The notes beneath the pieces are model-generated. The model ran no database searches, was not told the DNA's origin, and was given only the letters and a program-made list of their open reading frames with translations. Below, one piece after another: positions 27,318-36,457 of a DNA stretch of 64,000 nucleotides; positions within the stretch are counted from its first letter, which is position 1; every line of letters begins with the position of its first letter. The position numbers and the translations under genes are program-made. This stretch comes from Pseudoalteromonas arctica A 37-1-2. GTDB lineage: Bacteria; Pseudomonadota; Gammaproteobacteria; Enterobacterales; Alteromonadaceae. The stretch covers positions 3,348,001 through 3,412,000 of the forward strand of contig NZ_CP011025.1 of NCBI RefSeq assembly GCF_000238395.3, read 5' to 3'.

Positions 27318-28511
27318 ATGACTAACTTAACAAACAAAAAAATTGTACTAGGTATTACCGGCGGTATTGCAGCTTATAAATGTGCAGAACTCGTTAGGCG
27401 ATTAAAAGACTCTGGTTGTGAAGTAAAAGTAGTTATGACTGAATCAGCTAAACACTTTATTACACCACTGACCATGCAAGCCGTTAGTGGAGAAACAGTC
27501 TCTGACTCATTACTAGACCCTTCTGCTGAAGCTTCAATGGGGCATATTGAATTTGCAAAATGGGCTGACTTAATTTTAGTTGCTCCAGCGACGTGTAATA
27601 TTATTGCTAAAATGGCAGCCGGCATTGCTGACGACCTACTAACGACGTTACTGCTAGCAACGCCTGCAAAAGTCGCAGTTGCACCAGCCATGAACCAGCA
27701 AATGTATGCACACGCAGCAACACAAGCTAATTTAGCCACATTAAAGGCACGTAACGTACTTATTTGGGGCCCAGGTAAAGGTGAGCAAGCCTGTGGCGAT
27801 ATCGGCGCTGGACGCATGTTAGAGCCACATGAGCTAGTTGCGCTATGTACAGCAAAAGAGCAACCGCAATTACTTTCAGGAAAAACAATTACAATAACAG
27901 CAGGCCCAACGCGTGAGCCTCTCGATCCGGTTCGTTTTATATCAAATCACAGCTCTGGAAAAATGGGTTATGCACTGGCAGAAGCCGCTTTGCAACTCGG
28001 TGCTAAGGTTAATTTAATTTCGGGTCCGGTCACTATAAAAGCCCCTACTGGCGTAAACCTTATCAATATAGAAAGCGCTGAGGAGCTATTAACTGAGTCA
28101 CTTACCTATGCACCACAATCAGATGCATTTATTGGCTGCGCTGCTGTAGCAGATTATCGAGCTGCAAACATTGCGACTCAAAAAATGAAAAAGCAAGGCG
28201 ACGAACTCACCCTTACTTTAACTAAAAACCCTGACGTAATTGCAGCTATTGCCAACCTTAAACAAAACCGTCCTTATACTGTGGGGTTTGCCGCCGAAAC
28301 TCAAAATGTAGAAAGCTATGCTAAAGGTAAACTAAAGAATAAAAATCTAGATATGATTTGCGCTAATGACGTATCAAAAAGTGGCTTAGGGTTTAATTCC
28401 GATCATAATGCCTTAACACTGTACTGGCATAACGAACAACTAGAATTACCAACTACAAGTAAAATAGAAATAGCTCGCAAGGTGATCGAACAGCTGGCTA
28501 AACATCTATAA
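27318..28511 (+). CDS. coaBC: Bifunctional phosphopantothenoylcysteine decarboxylase/synthase
   Basis: This coenzyme A enzyme joins 4'-phosphopantothenate with cysteine (CoaB, CTP-dependent) and decarboxylates the product (CoaC, FMN-dependent). The 397-residue protein has the CoaC half with [10 protein letters not shown], the active-site His in [10 protein letters not shown] and PAMNQQMY, and the CoaB half from about residue 190 with [20 protein letters not shown] and KMKK. The neighbourhood is radC-coaBC-slmA; dut, usually found between coaBC and slmA, is absent. Confidence 0.96.
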   Translation: MTNLTNKKIVLGITGGIAAYKCAELVRRLKDSGCEVKVVMTESAKHFITPLTMQAVSGETVSDSLLDPSAEASMGHIEFAKWADLILVAPATCNIIAKMAAGIADDLLTTLLLATPAKVAVAPAMNQQMYAHAATQANLATLKARNVLIWGPGKGEQACGDIGAGRMLEPHELVALCTAKEQPQLLSGKTITITAGPTREPLDPVRFISNHSSGKMGYALAEAALQLGAKVNLISGPVTIKAPTGVNLINIESAEELLTESLTYAPQSDAFIGCAAVADYRAANIATQKMKKQGDELTLTLTKNPDVIAAIANLKQNRPYTVGFAAETQNVESYAKGKLKNKNLDMICANDVSKSGLGFNSDHNALTLYWHNEQLELPTTSKIEIARKVIEQLAKHL

Positions 28512-28622
28512 AAAGGCTGGAAACAAACTGAATAAAACATTAACATACGCCAATCATTTGAACAAAAAATGACTAGGGTTCTTAACTGCGCCACTAAGAA
28601 TAACTAATAAAAAGGAATGTTC

Positions 28623-29210
28623 ATGCCTGCGACAAAAAGAAGTAATCGCAAAGAGCAAATACTGCAAGCACTCGCACAAATGTTAGAAACTAATTTAGGA
28701 CAACGTATCACCACAGCAAAACTAGCTGCTGAGGTGGGTGTGTCTGAAGCCGCCCTATACCGTCATTTTCCGAGCAAAGCGCGTATGTTTGAGGGCTTAA
28801 TTGAGTTTATTGAAGATACCCTTTTATCTCGTATAAATATTATTATTGAAAACGAAAAAGAAAGCCAAACGCGCATTTATAACATTCTATTATTACTTCT
28901 AACCTTTGCTGAAAAAAACCCAGGCATTACTCGTATTTTAACTGGCGACGCATTACAAGGTGAGCAGGAACGTTTACGCGAGCGGGTACAAAGTCTGTTT
29001 GAAAAACTAGAAACTCAGTTTAAACAAGTACTTCGTGAGCGTAAATTACGTGAAGGTAAAAACTTCCAAAGTGATGAGCTTACACTTGCAAACTTTTTAC
29101 TTGCCTACGTTGAGGGCAAAATGAATCAGTTTGTACGTAGCGACTTTAAAGCAAAGCCAAGTGTTCAATTTGAAAAACAATGGCTTGAGCTACAAAAAAT
29201 TTGGCTGTAA
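28623..29210 (+). CDS. slmA: Nucleoid occlusion factor SlmA (TetR family)
   Basis: SlmA binds chromosomal sites and stops FtsZ assembly over the nucleoid. The second of two close ATGs is chosen ([14 protein letters not shown]) since AAGGA at 28612-28616 overlaps or crowds the first. The 195-residue protein has the TetR-type helix-turn-helix [38 protein letters not shown] and a C-terminal domain with [16 protein letters not shown], close to the E. coli protein throughout. It follows coaBC by 111 bases and is closed by a strong terminator. Confidence 0.96.
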   Translation: MPATKRSNRKEQILQALAQMLETNLGQRITTAKLAAEVGVSEAALYRHFPSKARMFEGLIEFIEDTLLSRINIIIENEKESQTRIYNILLLLLTFAEKNPGITRILTGDALQGEQERLRERVQSLFEKLETQFKQVLRERKLREGKNFQSDELTLANFLLAYVEGKMNQFVRSDFKAKPSVQFEKQWLELQKIWL

Positions 29211-29240
29211 TTACTGCTAAATTAATAAATTAAATACCAA

Positions 29241-29264
29241 AAAACGACCTACGGGTCGTTTTGT
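29241..29264 (+). terminator. slmA terminator
   Basis: AACGACC / GGTCGTT stem with a stable TACG tetraloop and TTTT after it. Confidence 0.85.
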
Positions 29265-29350
29265 CGTATGTAGCTGCCATTTAACTGATCCGCTCGAATT
29301 ATGAACCAAACTCGTTACAATGAAACAATGTCATAATACGAGAATCAATA

Positions 29351-32119
29351 ATGAAAACAAAACTCACCTTATTAAGCACGGCACTCGTTGCCAGCTTAAC
29401 TAGCACCGGCATACACGCCAAAGAATCGCTACAATTTAAAGACGTTTTTAGTTTTAAATCAGCTAAAAGCACGCAACTATCTGACAATGGTCAAGTACTC
29501 ACTTTTAGTGCAACGCCGTATCGTGGAAATGCAACTGGTCAAGTTTACTCACTACAAAGCAATACACTCATCGCAGAAGTAGAACGCGGCACTAAGCCTC
29601 ATATTAATAAAGCCGCTAACTGGGTCGCTTTTACACAAGTACCTACCTTACTTGAAAAAGAAACAACCAAAAAAAAAGACACACTTAAAAACAATCTGGT
29701 ACTCGTAAACACACAATCAGGTGCCCAACAAAGCTTTGCTGATGTAAAAGATTACACGTTATCTGATGACGGTATGTGGCTTGCTTATCGTTTAAATAAA
29801 AAAGACGATGACGCAAAAGTAGAAGATAAAACCGATAGCACTAAAAACGAAGAAGACAACGCTATCACGCCCGATAAAAAAGATAAGAGCTATGCGCTTG
29901 TTATCGTAAATTTATCTGATAAACGCTCCCATACAATAGAAAACGTATTTAGCTACGCTATTAACTCAGCTAACAGCCAGCTATTAGTGAGTCAAAGTTA
30001 CAGCGATGGTAATAACAACCAAATAGCGTTAATTGAGCTCAGTGACTTTAATAGCAGCGTATTAATTGATGAACCGGGCGTAATCGCAAATAAAATAGCG
30101 TGGCACCCAACTGACAATATTGCAGCGTTTACATTGGGTAACTATGTAAATGATGACACCCGCCGTCGAAGCTACACTTTACAGCTATATAAAAACGAGA
30201 AGCTCTCAACTATAGATTCACCTAATAAAACCTGGGTTTTAGGTAAAACAGCATCCCTTAAATGGTCAGAAAATGGCGAGCGCTTATATTTTGAAAACCA
30301 TCCAAAATTAGCAGCTAAAGTAAAAGCCAAAGAATATACCGACGAAGCCTCATTGTACGATTTTGACACTATACGCGAACATAAAGGTTTAGATGTATGG
30401 CACAACAACGATGCGCAAATAAAGCCGCGTGAAGAACAACAATGGAACGAAGTTAATAAAAACCGCCATTACAGCGCGGTATATCACGTTAACTCGCAAA
30501 AAGTGGTACAGCTAAGTACACCAAACATGCCTGAGGTTGCACTAAACCCTCAGCGAGATGCCTCTTTACTTGGCTCATCTAACATCCCCTACTTAGAAAA
30601 AATAATGTACGGCGGTTTTTTTGCTGATTACTTTGCAGTAAATATAAACACCGGTAAACAAACTCCCATTATTAGTAACTACCCGTTTAAACCGAACCTT
30701 GCACCTAATGGAGAGTTTGCGGCTTACTTTAGCGATAGCCAAATACAGTTAAAAGATTTAAAAAATAATAAAGTAACACCGCTTACAAAAGCGATTCAGG
30801 CAACCTTTGCTGATGATAAACACGACTACCCTTCTACCCAACCTGGTTATGGTTTTGCTGGTTGGATGACCGATAGCAGCCAAGTGCTTGCTTATAGTAA
30901 ATACGATATTTGGGCATTTGACGTAAAAACGCAGCAAGCTAAACGCCTAACTAATGGTAAGCAAAGCAATACGCAGTACCGTGTTATTAAGCTTGAGAAA
31001 ACCCAAGTGGGCTTTAAAAAAGGCGATACATTACTTGTCTCTGCTATTAACTTACAAACTAAACAAAGCGAAGTTGCAAAGCTCGACTTAGCCACTAACA
31101 CAATAACTAACGTGCTTAGCGGTAATAAACGCTTTGATATGGTTAAAAAAGCCAAAAAGGCTGACAAGTACTTGTTCACCTCGCAAACTTATAGCCAATT
31201 TCCTGATTACTACCAAACTGATTTTAGCTTTAGCGCACCAAAACAAGTAACCACCCTAAACCCACAAATTAGTAATTTTGCCTGGGGCGAAAAGCCAGAA
31301 CTAATAAGCTATAAAGGCTTTGACGGTGAAGATTTACAAGGTGTATTAATAAAACCAGCGGGCTATAAAAAAGGCGATAAAGTACCTGTGGTTGTGTATT
31401 TTTATCGTTACATGAGTCAGCGCATGTTTGATTTTCCAAAAATGGAATTAAACCATCGCCCTAACTTCCCTATGTTTACCTCAAACGGTTATGCGGTATT
31501 TTTACCTGATATTCGTTTTGAAATAGGTCACCCGGGTAAATCGTCAACGCAAACCATGATAAACGCCACCCAAAAATTAATAGATTTAGGCATAGCCGAC
31601 CCAGATAAAATAGGCTTACAAGGTCACTCTTGGGCAGGTTATCAAAGTGCGTTTATGATAACCCAAACAGATATGTTTAAAGCGGTTGTATCTGGCGCGC
31701 CAGTATCAAACATGACCAGTGCTTACAGTGGCATACGTTTAAAATCGGGCCTTGCTCGTCAATTTCAATACGAAACAGGACAAAGCCGTATTGGCAAAAA
31801 CTTATTTGAAGCACCAGAACTTTATATAGAAAACTCACCAGTATTTTTTGCAGACAAAGTTAATACGCCTATCTTAATAATGTCTGGCGACAAAGACGAT
31901 GCAGTACCTTGGCATGAGAGCGTGCAGTACTACTTAGCTCTGCGCCGTGCAGGAAAAGATGCTACATTTTTACAATACGAAGGTGAACCACACCACTTGA
32001 AAAAGTTTCCTAATCAGGTCGATTTTTCAGTACGTATGATGCAGTACTTTGATCATTACTTAAAAGGCAAACCAGCTGCAAAGTGGATGACACAAGGCGA
32101 GGCATTCGTTGAAGAGTAA
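29351..32119 (+). CDS. Secreted S9-family prolyl oligopeptidase-like peptidase
   Basis: The 922-residue exported protein has a signal peptide (about 1-23, GIHA-KE), a long beta-propeller region with low-similarity blades, and a C-terminal alpha/beta-hydrolase domain. The catalytic triad can be read: Ser in GHSWAGYQ near residue 760, Asp in MSGDKDDAVPW near 850 and His in GEPHHLKKF near 882. Such enzymes cleave oligopeptides in the periplasm or outside. A lysine/aspartate-rich insert (near residues 155-180, KKDDDAKVEDKTD) interrupts the propeller. It is a single gene. Confidence 0.9.
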   Translation: MKTKLTLLSTALVASLTSTGIHAKESLQFKDVFSFKSAKSTQLSDNGQVLTFSATPYRGNATGQVYSLQSNTLIAEVERGTKPHINKAANWVAFTQVPTLLEKETTKKKDTLKNNLVLVNTQSGAQQSFADVKDYTLSDDGMWLAYRLNKKDDDAKVEDKTDSTKNEEDNAITPDKKDKSYALVIVNLSDKRSHTIENVFSYAINSANSQLLVSQSYSDGNNNQIALIELSDFNSSVLIDEPGVIANKIAWHPTDNIAAFTLGNYVNDDTRRRSYTLQLYKNEKLSTIDSPNKTWVLGKTASLKWSENGERLYFENHPKLAAKVKAKEYTDEASLYDFDTIREHKGLDVWHNNDAQIKPREEQQWNEVNKNRHYSAVYHVNSQKVVQLSTPNMPEVALNPQRDASLLGSSNIPYLEKIMYGGFFADYFAVNINTGKQTPIISNYPFKPNLAPNGEFAAYFSDSQIQLKDLKNNKVTPLTKAIQATFADDKHDYPSTQPGYGFAGWMTDSSQVLAYSKYDIWAFDVKTQQAKRLTNGKQSNTQYRVIKLEKTQVGFKKGDTLLVSAINLQTKQSEVAKLDLATNTITNVLSGNKRFDMVKKAKKADKYLFTSQTYSQFPDYYQTDFSFSAPKQVTTLNPQISNFAWGEKPELISYKGFDGEDLQGVLIKPAGYKKGDKVPVVVYFYRYMSQRMFDFPKMELNHRPNFPMFTSNGYAVFLPDIRFEIGHPGKSSTQTMINATQKLIDLGIADPDKIGLQGHSWAGYQSAFMITQTDMFKAVVSGAPVSNMTSAYSGIRLKSGLARQFQYETGQSRIGKNLFEAPELYIENSPVFFADKVNTPILIMSGDKDDAVPWHESVQYYLALRRAGKDATFLQYEGEPHHLKKFPNQVDFSVRMMQYFDHYLKGKPAAKWMTQGEAFVEE

Positions 32120-32130
32120 ATAACCCACAC

Positions 32131-32172
32131 AAAAAAAGCCGATATTACATAAAACAATATCGGCTTTTTTGT
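32131..32172. terminator. Bidirectional terminator, S9 peptidase / ROK regulator
   Basis: GCCGATATT (32138-32146) pairs with AATATCGGC (32156-32164), flanked by A-run and T-run, between two converging genes. Confidence 0.85.
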
Positions 32173-32195
32173 TTTTAAAATGTGTATTTTTTACC

Positions 32196-33353
32196 CTACA
32201 AACACAACTCTCTAAATGGCAATGTGGCTGCGCCAATTGATACCGGAAAATTATCAATATTAGATACCACCAGCTTTGGCATAGGGCGTTTAGCGCCACG
32301 TCTAAATTGTGCATAAACCTCAGTTCGTGCAATAACTTTTTCAGCCAACTCTTTTGGAATATGGCCACCAATAATAATCGCCTCAGCATCTAATAATGCA
32401 GAGCAACAGGTTGCCACTAAATCAAATGAGTCTTGAACTTTAAACAACCACTCTTCAACGCCAGGCCAATCGGGGTCAAAGTTGTCATGCAGGTCGTAAA
32501 TAGAAGTAACCGCTACGCCATTTTTTTTCAAAATACGTTTTAGTAATTCAAGATTAGGGTGGGCATATAATTTAGGCGGTAGCATGTCGCCAAGCTCACC
32601 TGCGTTTCCGTATGTACCGCGCAGTACGTCGCCATTATTTACAATACCACCACCAAATGCGGCCGACACAAACATATAAACAAAGTTTTTATATTCACGA
32701 CCAATACCAGCAACACCTTCACCTGCGGCTGCGCCTGTAGCATCGTTAACAACCCAAGTTGGGAGCTGAAAATGCTGCGACACAATATCGATAATATCAA
32801 CCTGCGACCACTCTTCTAGCATATGGTGGGTATTCATTTTCCCATCCATTGAGCTAAAAAAGCCAGAGATACCCACGCCCATTCCCAGTACTTTTTCACT
32901 TGGAATGTCACGCTCAGCGCTTATTTCTTCCACCAGCTTTTGTGCACATTTAAGCACATTATTAATGCTCATATCCGACATTAGCTGCATATGGGTGTAA
33001 ACCACCTTTCCCGTAAAATCCATTACAGCAAGCGAAATAGCATCAAGTAAAATAGCTAAGCCAAAGGTAAATCCGTAATCGGGGTTAAGGGCAATGCCAA
33101 ACCCCGGCTTACCTTTTTTATTAGGAATAAGCGTATCGCTTTGTACAATTACACCGTGCTGGGTTAACGACTTAAGTAAACGCGACACAGTTTGCTGTGG
33201 AATACGAGTTGCGCTCACAATATGACTTTGAGTTACGCACTTTTCCCAAAACACCACTTTTATAATATCGCGCTCAATATCTTGAAATAGCTTTTCGCCT
33301 TTTCCAAGCTCAAAACCAGAGCGTAATAAGTTACTGTTGTTTAACGAAAACAT
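32196..33353 (-). CDS. ROK-family transcriptional regulator
   Basis: The start MFSLNNSNLLRSG (ATG 33353) is chosen over an earlier in-frame codon. The 385-residue protein has an N-terminal winged helix (TQSHIVSATRIPQQTVSRLLKSL, about residues 45-67) and a sugar-kinase-like ROK domain (GMGVGISGFF, WVVNDATGAAAGEGVAG, AAFGGGIVNNG). The usual ROK zinc motif (GHxxxxxxGxxCxCGxxGCxE) is not found after GNAGELGDM, which is unusual. ROK regulators sense free sugars or sugar phosphates. Position next to the glycerate kinase, symporter and TonB genes suggests it controls the locus, with mannose or a derivative as possible effector (inference). Confidence 0.88.
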   Translation of the reverse strand: MFSLNNSNLLRSGFELGKGEKLFQDIERDIIKVVFWEKCVTQSHIVSATRIPQQTVSRLLKSLTQHGVIVQSDTLIPNKKGKPGFGIALNPDYGFTFGLAILLDAISLAVMDFTGKVVYTHMQLMSDMSINNVLKCAQKLVEEISAERDIPSEKVLGMGVGISGFFSSMDGKMNTHHMLEEWSQVDIIDIVSQHFQLPTWVVNDATGAAAGEGVAGIGREYKNFVYMFVSAAFGGGIVNNGDVLRGTYGNAGELGDMLPPKLYAHPNLELLKRILKKNGVAVTSIYDLHDNFDPDWPGVEEWLFKVQDSFDLVATCCSALLDAEAIIIGGHIPKELAEKVIARTEVYAQFRRGAKRPMPKLVVSNIDNFPVSIGAATLPFRELCL

Positions 33354-33427
33354 AGGTATTAACCCTAACAAAATTGGAGCACAAGATTACGTGAAACCAT
33401 TATAAAGAACAAGTGGGCAAACTGCGC

Positions 33428-34669
33428 CTACTCAATCACTATCACTCTAAAATCGTTCACATTTGTGTTAGTTGGCCCAGTAATAATTAAATCATCAATT
33501 GCTTTAAAAAACTGATGGCTATTATGCCCTTCTAATTGCGCTTGAAGGCTCTCTCCTGCGCTTTGTGCCCGTATAACCGTTGTGCTATTTATGTAAGCAC
33601 CCGCTACATCTTTACTACCATCTACACCATCTGTATCACAAGCAAGTGCGTAAATACCCGCTTCGCCATTAAGTGCCTCAGCCAACGCCATTAAGTATTC
33701 TTGATTGGGCCCGCCATCGCCATAAACATCAGCAACGGTTACTGTAAGCTCGCCACCTGAGAACAACATAACGCGCTTGCCTTGGGATTTTTGCTCAAGA
33801 GCGATAGCCGCATGTTGCTTTGCAACTTCTTTAGCCTCGCCTTGAATATCATACCCTAGTACCTGGGTTTCCCAACCTTGATGTTGTGCAACACTTATAG
33901 CGCTATCAATAGCATGCTGTGCATTTGCAACAATAAAGTACTCACCCACGGTATCAGCAACTCGTTCTTGCTCTGGTTTTAATAAATGCGCTTCAACCTC
34001 TGCAATTACCGGCCAATTGTACTTTTGTAAAACAGCCAGTGCATCGGCTTTAGTACTGCCATCGCTAATGGTAGGGCCTGATGCTATATCACTTGGTTTG
34101 TCCCCTACTACATCTGAAATAATGAGCGTAACGTAATCCGACTTAGCGGCCTGCGCTAACTTACCGCCTTTAACAAGTGACAACTGCTTACGCACTACAT
34201 TTATTTCATCAACGCTTGCACCACTTCGAAGTAAAAACTGATTAAGCTTTTGCTTTTGTGAAAAAGGCACATCATCAACAGGTAGGCACATCAACGACGA
34301 ACCGCCCCCCGAAATAATAAACAAAATAGGAATATCAGCCGGATTATTTCTTACAAGCTCCAATAACTCCTTGCCAGCAGCTAAGCTGTTATCGTCTGGT
34401 GTTGGGTGGTTTGCACTAAGCACTTTAATTCGCCCAGTATCACCGCTACTTTCGTAGCCATAACGCGTTACCACTGCGCCAAAACATTTATCACCATAAA
34501 AGCGATTAACTTCGGCGGCCATTTCAGCGGCGGCTTTACCCGCCCCCACTACACACAAACCTTTGCTTGCATCTATATTTTCTAAATACTTACTCATGCA
34601 AGCACTTGGTTTACAGGCATTTACCGCAGTGGTAAATAAATCAATTAAAAACGACTTTTTAGAATCCAT
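33428..34669 (-). CDS. Glycerate 2-kinase (MOFRL/DUF4147 family)
   Basis: The 413-residue protein has the N-terminal DUF4147 features VVGAGKAAAEMA near residue 38, ISGGGSSLMCLP near 118, VRKQLSLVKGGKLAQ near 160 and SDVVGDKPSDIASGPT near 185, and the C-terminal MOFRL domain with LFSGGELTVTV and ACDTDGVDGSKDVAGA. Family members phosphorylate D-glycerate to 2-phosphoglycerate (older annotations say hydroxypyruvate reductase). It is 10 bases downstream of the symporter. In this locus it would consume the glycerate released by the GH63 enzyme and feed it to lower glycolysis. Confidence 0.92.
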   Translation of the reverse strand: MDSKKSFLIDLFTTAVNACKPSACMSKYLENIDASKGLCVVGAGKAAAEMAAEVNRFYGDKCFGAVVTRYGYESSGDTGRIKVLSANHPTPDDNSLAAGKELLELVRNNPADIPILFIISGGGSSLMCLPVDDVPFSQKQKLNQFLLRSGASVDEINVVRKQLSLVKGGKLAQAAKSDYVTLIISDVVGDKPSDIASGPTISDGSTKADALAVLQKYNWPVIAEVEAHLLKPEQERVADTVGEYFIVANAQHAIDSAISVAQHQGWETQVLGYDIQGEAKEVAKQHAAIALEQKSQGKRVMLFSGGELTVTVADVYGDGGPNQEYLMALAEALNGEAGIYALACDTDGVDGSKDVAGAYINSTTVIRAQSAGESLQAQLEGHNSHQFFKAIDDLIITGPTNTNVNDFRVIVIE

Positions 34670-34679
34670 TAGTCACAGC

Positions 34680-36260
34680 TCACGAAAAAATTGAAGGAAT
34701 AGCTAAACAAATTAATATCATCACAATAAACATGCTAAGTAGCATAACGATATCTTTGCCAGTTAAAATTGAGTTTGATACTGTCTCGGCATTTTGTACT
34801 TTTGTTACTTCGTTTACCTCTCTTGGAATTAAACGACTCGTAACATAAATAATCACAGCAGCGCTTACAAAACCGATAAAATTCCACCAAAACCAGAAAA
34901 TATCAGGCGCAAATACCGACACCAACAAGTTAATTAATACACCACTAATTAAGCCAATATTGGCATGCAATGCAGCACTGCGTTTACTTAGTACAGCAAC
35001 TAAAAATACTGCCAGTATTGGGCCATAAAATAACGAGCCGACTTTGTTAATAGCTTCAATAATGGTCGGCGCTATGTCACCGGCAAAAAGTGATAGTACT
35101 AAGGTAATTGCGCCCCATGCTAAACCTAAGTATTTAGCTAACTTTAAGTAAGATGGTTGGTCTAGCTCTTTATTAGATATACGGCTGTAATCTTCAATAC
35201 TTACCGCCGAAAGTGAATTAATTGCAGAGCTAAGTGACGACATCGCTGCCGACAAAATAGCGACAACCAATAAACCAATTAAGCCATGCGGTAGGTAATC
35301 TAAAATAAATATAGGCATCATCCAATCAGGGTTATCTGCTGGAATTTTTGCTAAAAATTCAGGGTTACTCATTGCCAGAGTGCCAACAATTAAACCCGAC
35401 ACGCAATATAAAATAGTAATAGGAAAGCGCACTACACCATTTGCTAAAATCATGTAGCGTAGGTTTTTAGGATCTTTTGCACTGAGCGCACGTTGCGCTT
35501 GCGTTTGGTCACACCCATAGTAAGAAGCGTAAAGTACCACACCACCAAAAATCATCGGTAAAAAGCCAAAGCCATCACCACTAAAACCAAATGAATCAAA
35601 CTTAATCGCTTCTAATCGGCTCGAATCAACATTGGCAATAAAGGTATCAACCCCACCCAAGTGATATAGTCCAAACCCAATACAAGCAATAGTACCCAAT
35701 ACAATGATGATCATTTGAATCGCATCACCGTACACTACGGCTTTCATCCCGCCTTGCAGTGAATATAAAACGGTTATAACGCCCGTTAGTACAATAGCTT
35801 GCCATGCTTCTATTCCCATGGTGCCTTGTAAAATAAGCGATACCGCGTAAATCATAATGCCGGTCGCAAACGCACGGCTAAATTGAAAAACCACACTAAT
35901 AAGTACACGGGTTGAGCGCCCAAAGCGCATTTCTAGATAGTCGTAAATACTGACAATGCCGCTTTTATAAAGCTTGGGTAAAATAGTCGCTAAAATTAAA
36001 ATCATCGCCAGCGGAACACCCAGCTCATACGAGAGCCATTGCATACCACCACCTTCACGCAAACCAACAAATGCAGGAGCCGAAATAAAGCTAATAGCCG
36101 AAAGCTGAGTGGCCATTACCGACAAAGCTAAAGGTTTCCAACCTAAGCTTTTACCCCCTAAAAAGTAATCATTTTTATTGGTTTGTTCGCGTAGCATAAA
36201 TCCCATTACCAATAAGGCACCAAGATAAAGAGCAACTATTGAAAAATCTAATATATTCAT
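34680..36260 (-). CDS. Sodium:solute symporter (SSS family)
   Basis: The 526-residue protein has 13-14 predicted membrane helices and the SSS pattern: a first helix FSIVALYLGALLVMG, DYFLGGKSLGWKPLALSVMATQLSAISF, GVPLAMILILATILPKLYKSGIVSIYDYLEMRFG, and AILSAAMSSLSSAINSLSAVS for the second sodium-site serines. It is the inner-membrane importer of the locus and likely carries the intact glycoside (inference). It is followed by the glycerate kinase and preceded by a 12-bp inverted repeat in its leader. Confidence 0.93.
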   Translation of the reverse strand: MNILDFSIVALYLGALLVMGFMLREQTNKNDYFLGGKSLGWKPLALSVMATQLSAISFISAPAFVGLREGGGMQWLSYELGVPLAMILILATILPKLYKSGIVSIYDYLEMRFGRSTRVLISVVFQFSRAFATGIMIYAVSLILQGTMGIEAWQAIVLTGVITVLYSLQGGMKAVVYGDAIQMIIIVLGTIACIGFGLYHLGGVDTFIANVDSSRLEAIKFDSFGFSGDGFGFLPMIFGGVVLYASYYGCDQTQAQRALSAKDPKNLRYMILANGVVRFPITILYCVSGLIVGTLAMSNPEFLAKIPADNPDWMMPIFILDYLPHGLIGLLVVAILSAAMSSLSSAINSLSAVSIEDYSRISNKELDQPSYLKLAKYLGLAWGAITLVLSLFAGDIAPTIIEAINKVGSLFYGPILAVFLVAVLSKRSAALHANIGLISGVLINLLVSVFAPDIFWFWWNFIGFVSAAVIIYVTSRLIPREVNEVTKVQNAETVSNSILTGKDIVMLLSMFIVMILICLAIPSIFS

Positions 36261-36333
36261 AATTAATTCGCGTATTCACAATATGAAAACACTGCGCCTT
36301 TTCAAAAATAAAATACCAAATGGCTACCTGCCC

Positions 36334-36371
36334 TTATCTTTTTGAATAAACGAGCCTAGTCAAAAAGATAA
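36334..36371. repeat. 12-bp inverted repeat in the symporter leader
   Basis: TTATCTTTTTGA (36334-36345) pairs perfectly with TCAAAAAGATAA (36360-36371), 74 bases upstream of the symporter start. It could be a hairpin that controls the distal operon or a regulator site. Confidence 0.6.
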
Positions 36372-36407
36372 ACCTGTAGCTAACTTAGCTGAAAAATGCA
36401 TCACAAT

Positions 36408-36447
36408 GCAAAAAGCCTATTAACCCCAAAGTGAGTTAATAGGCATA
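36408..36447 (-). terminator. Terminator after the TonB receptor
   Basis: GTTAATAGGC/GCCTATTAAC stem of 10 bp followed, on the minus strand, by TTTTTG. It lies 13 bases past the receptor stop and would limit transcription into the symporter. Confidence 0.75.
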
Positions 36448-36457
36448 AAGCATTTAT

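Noticed and set aside
27374..27817. 147-codon open frame antisense to coaBC
   Set aside because: It lies wholly inside a well-supported gene and has low-complexity composition; a shadow of coaBC codons.
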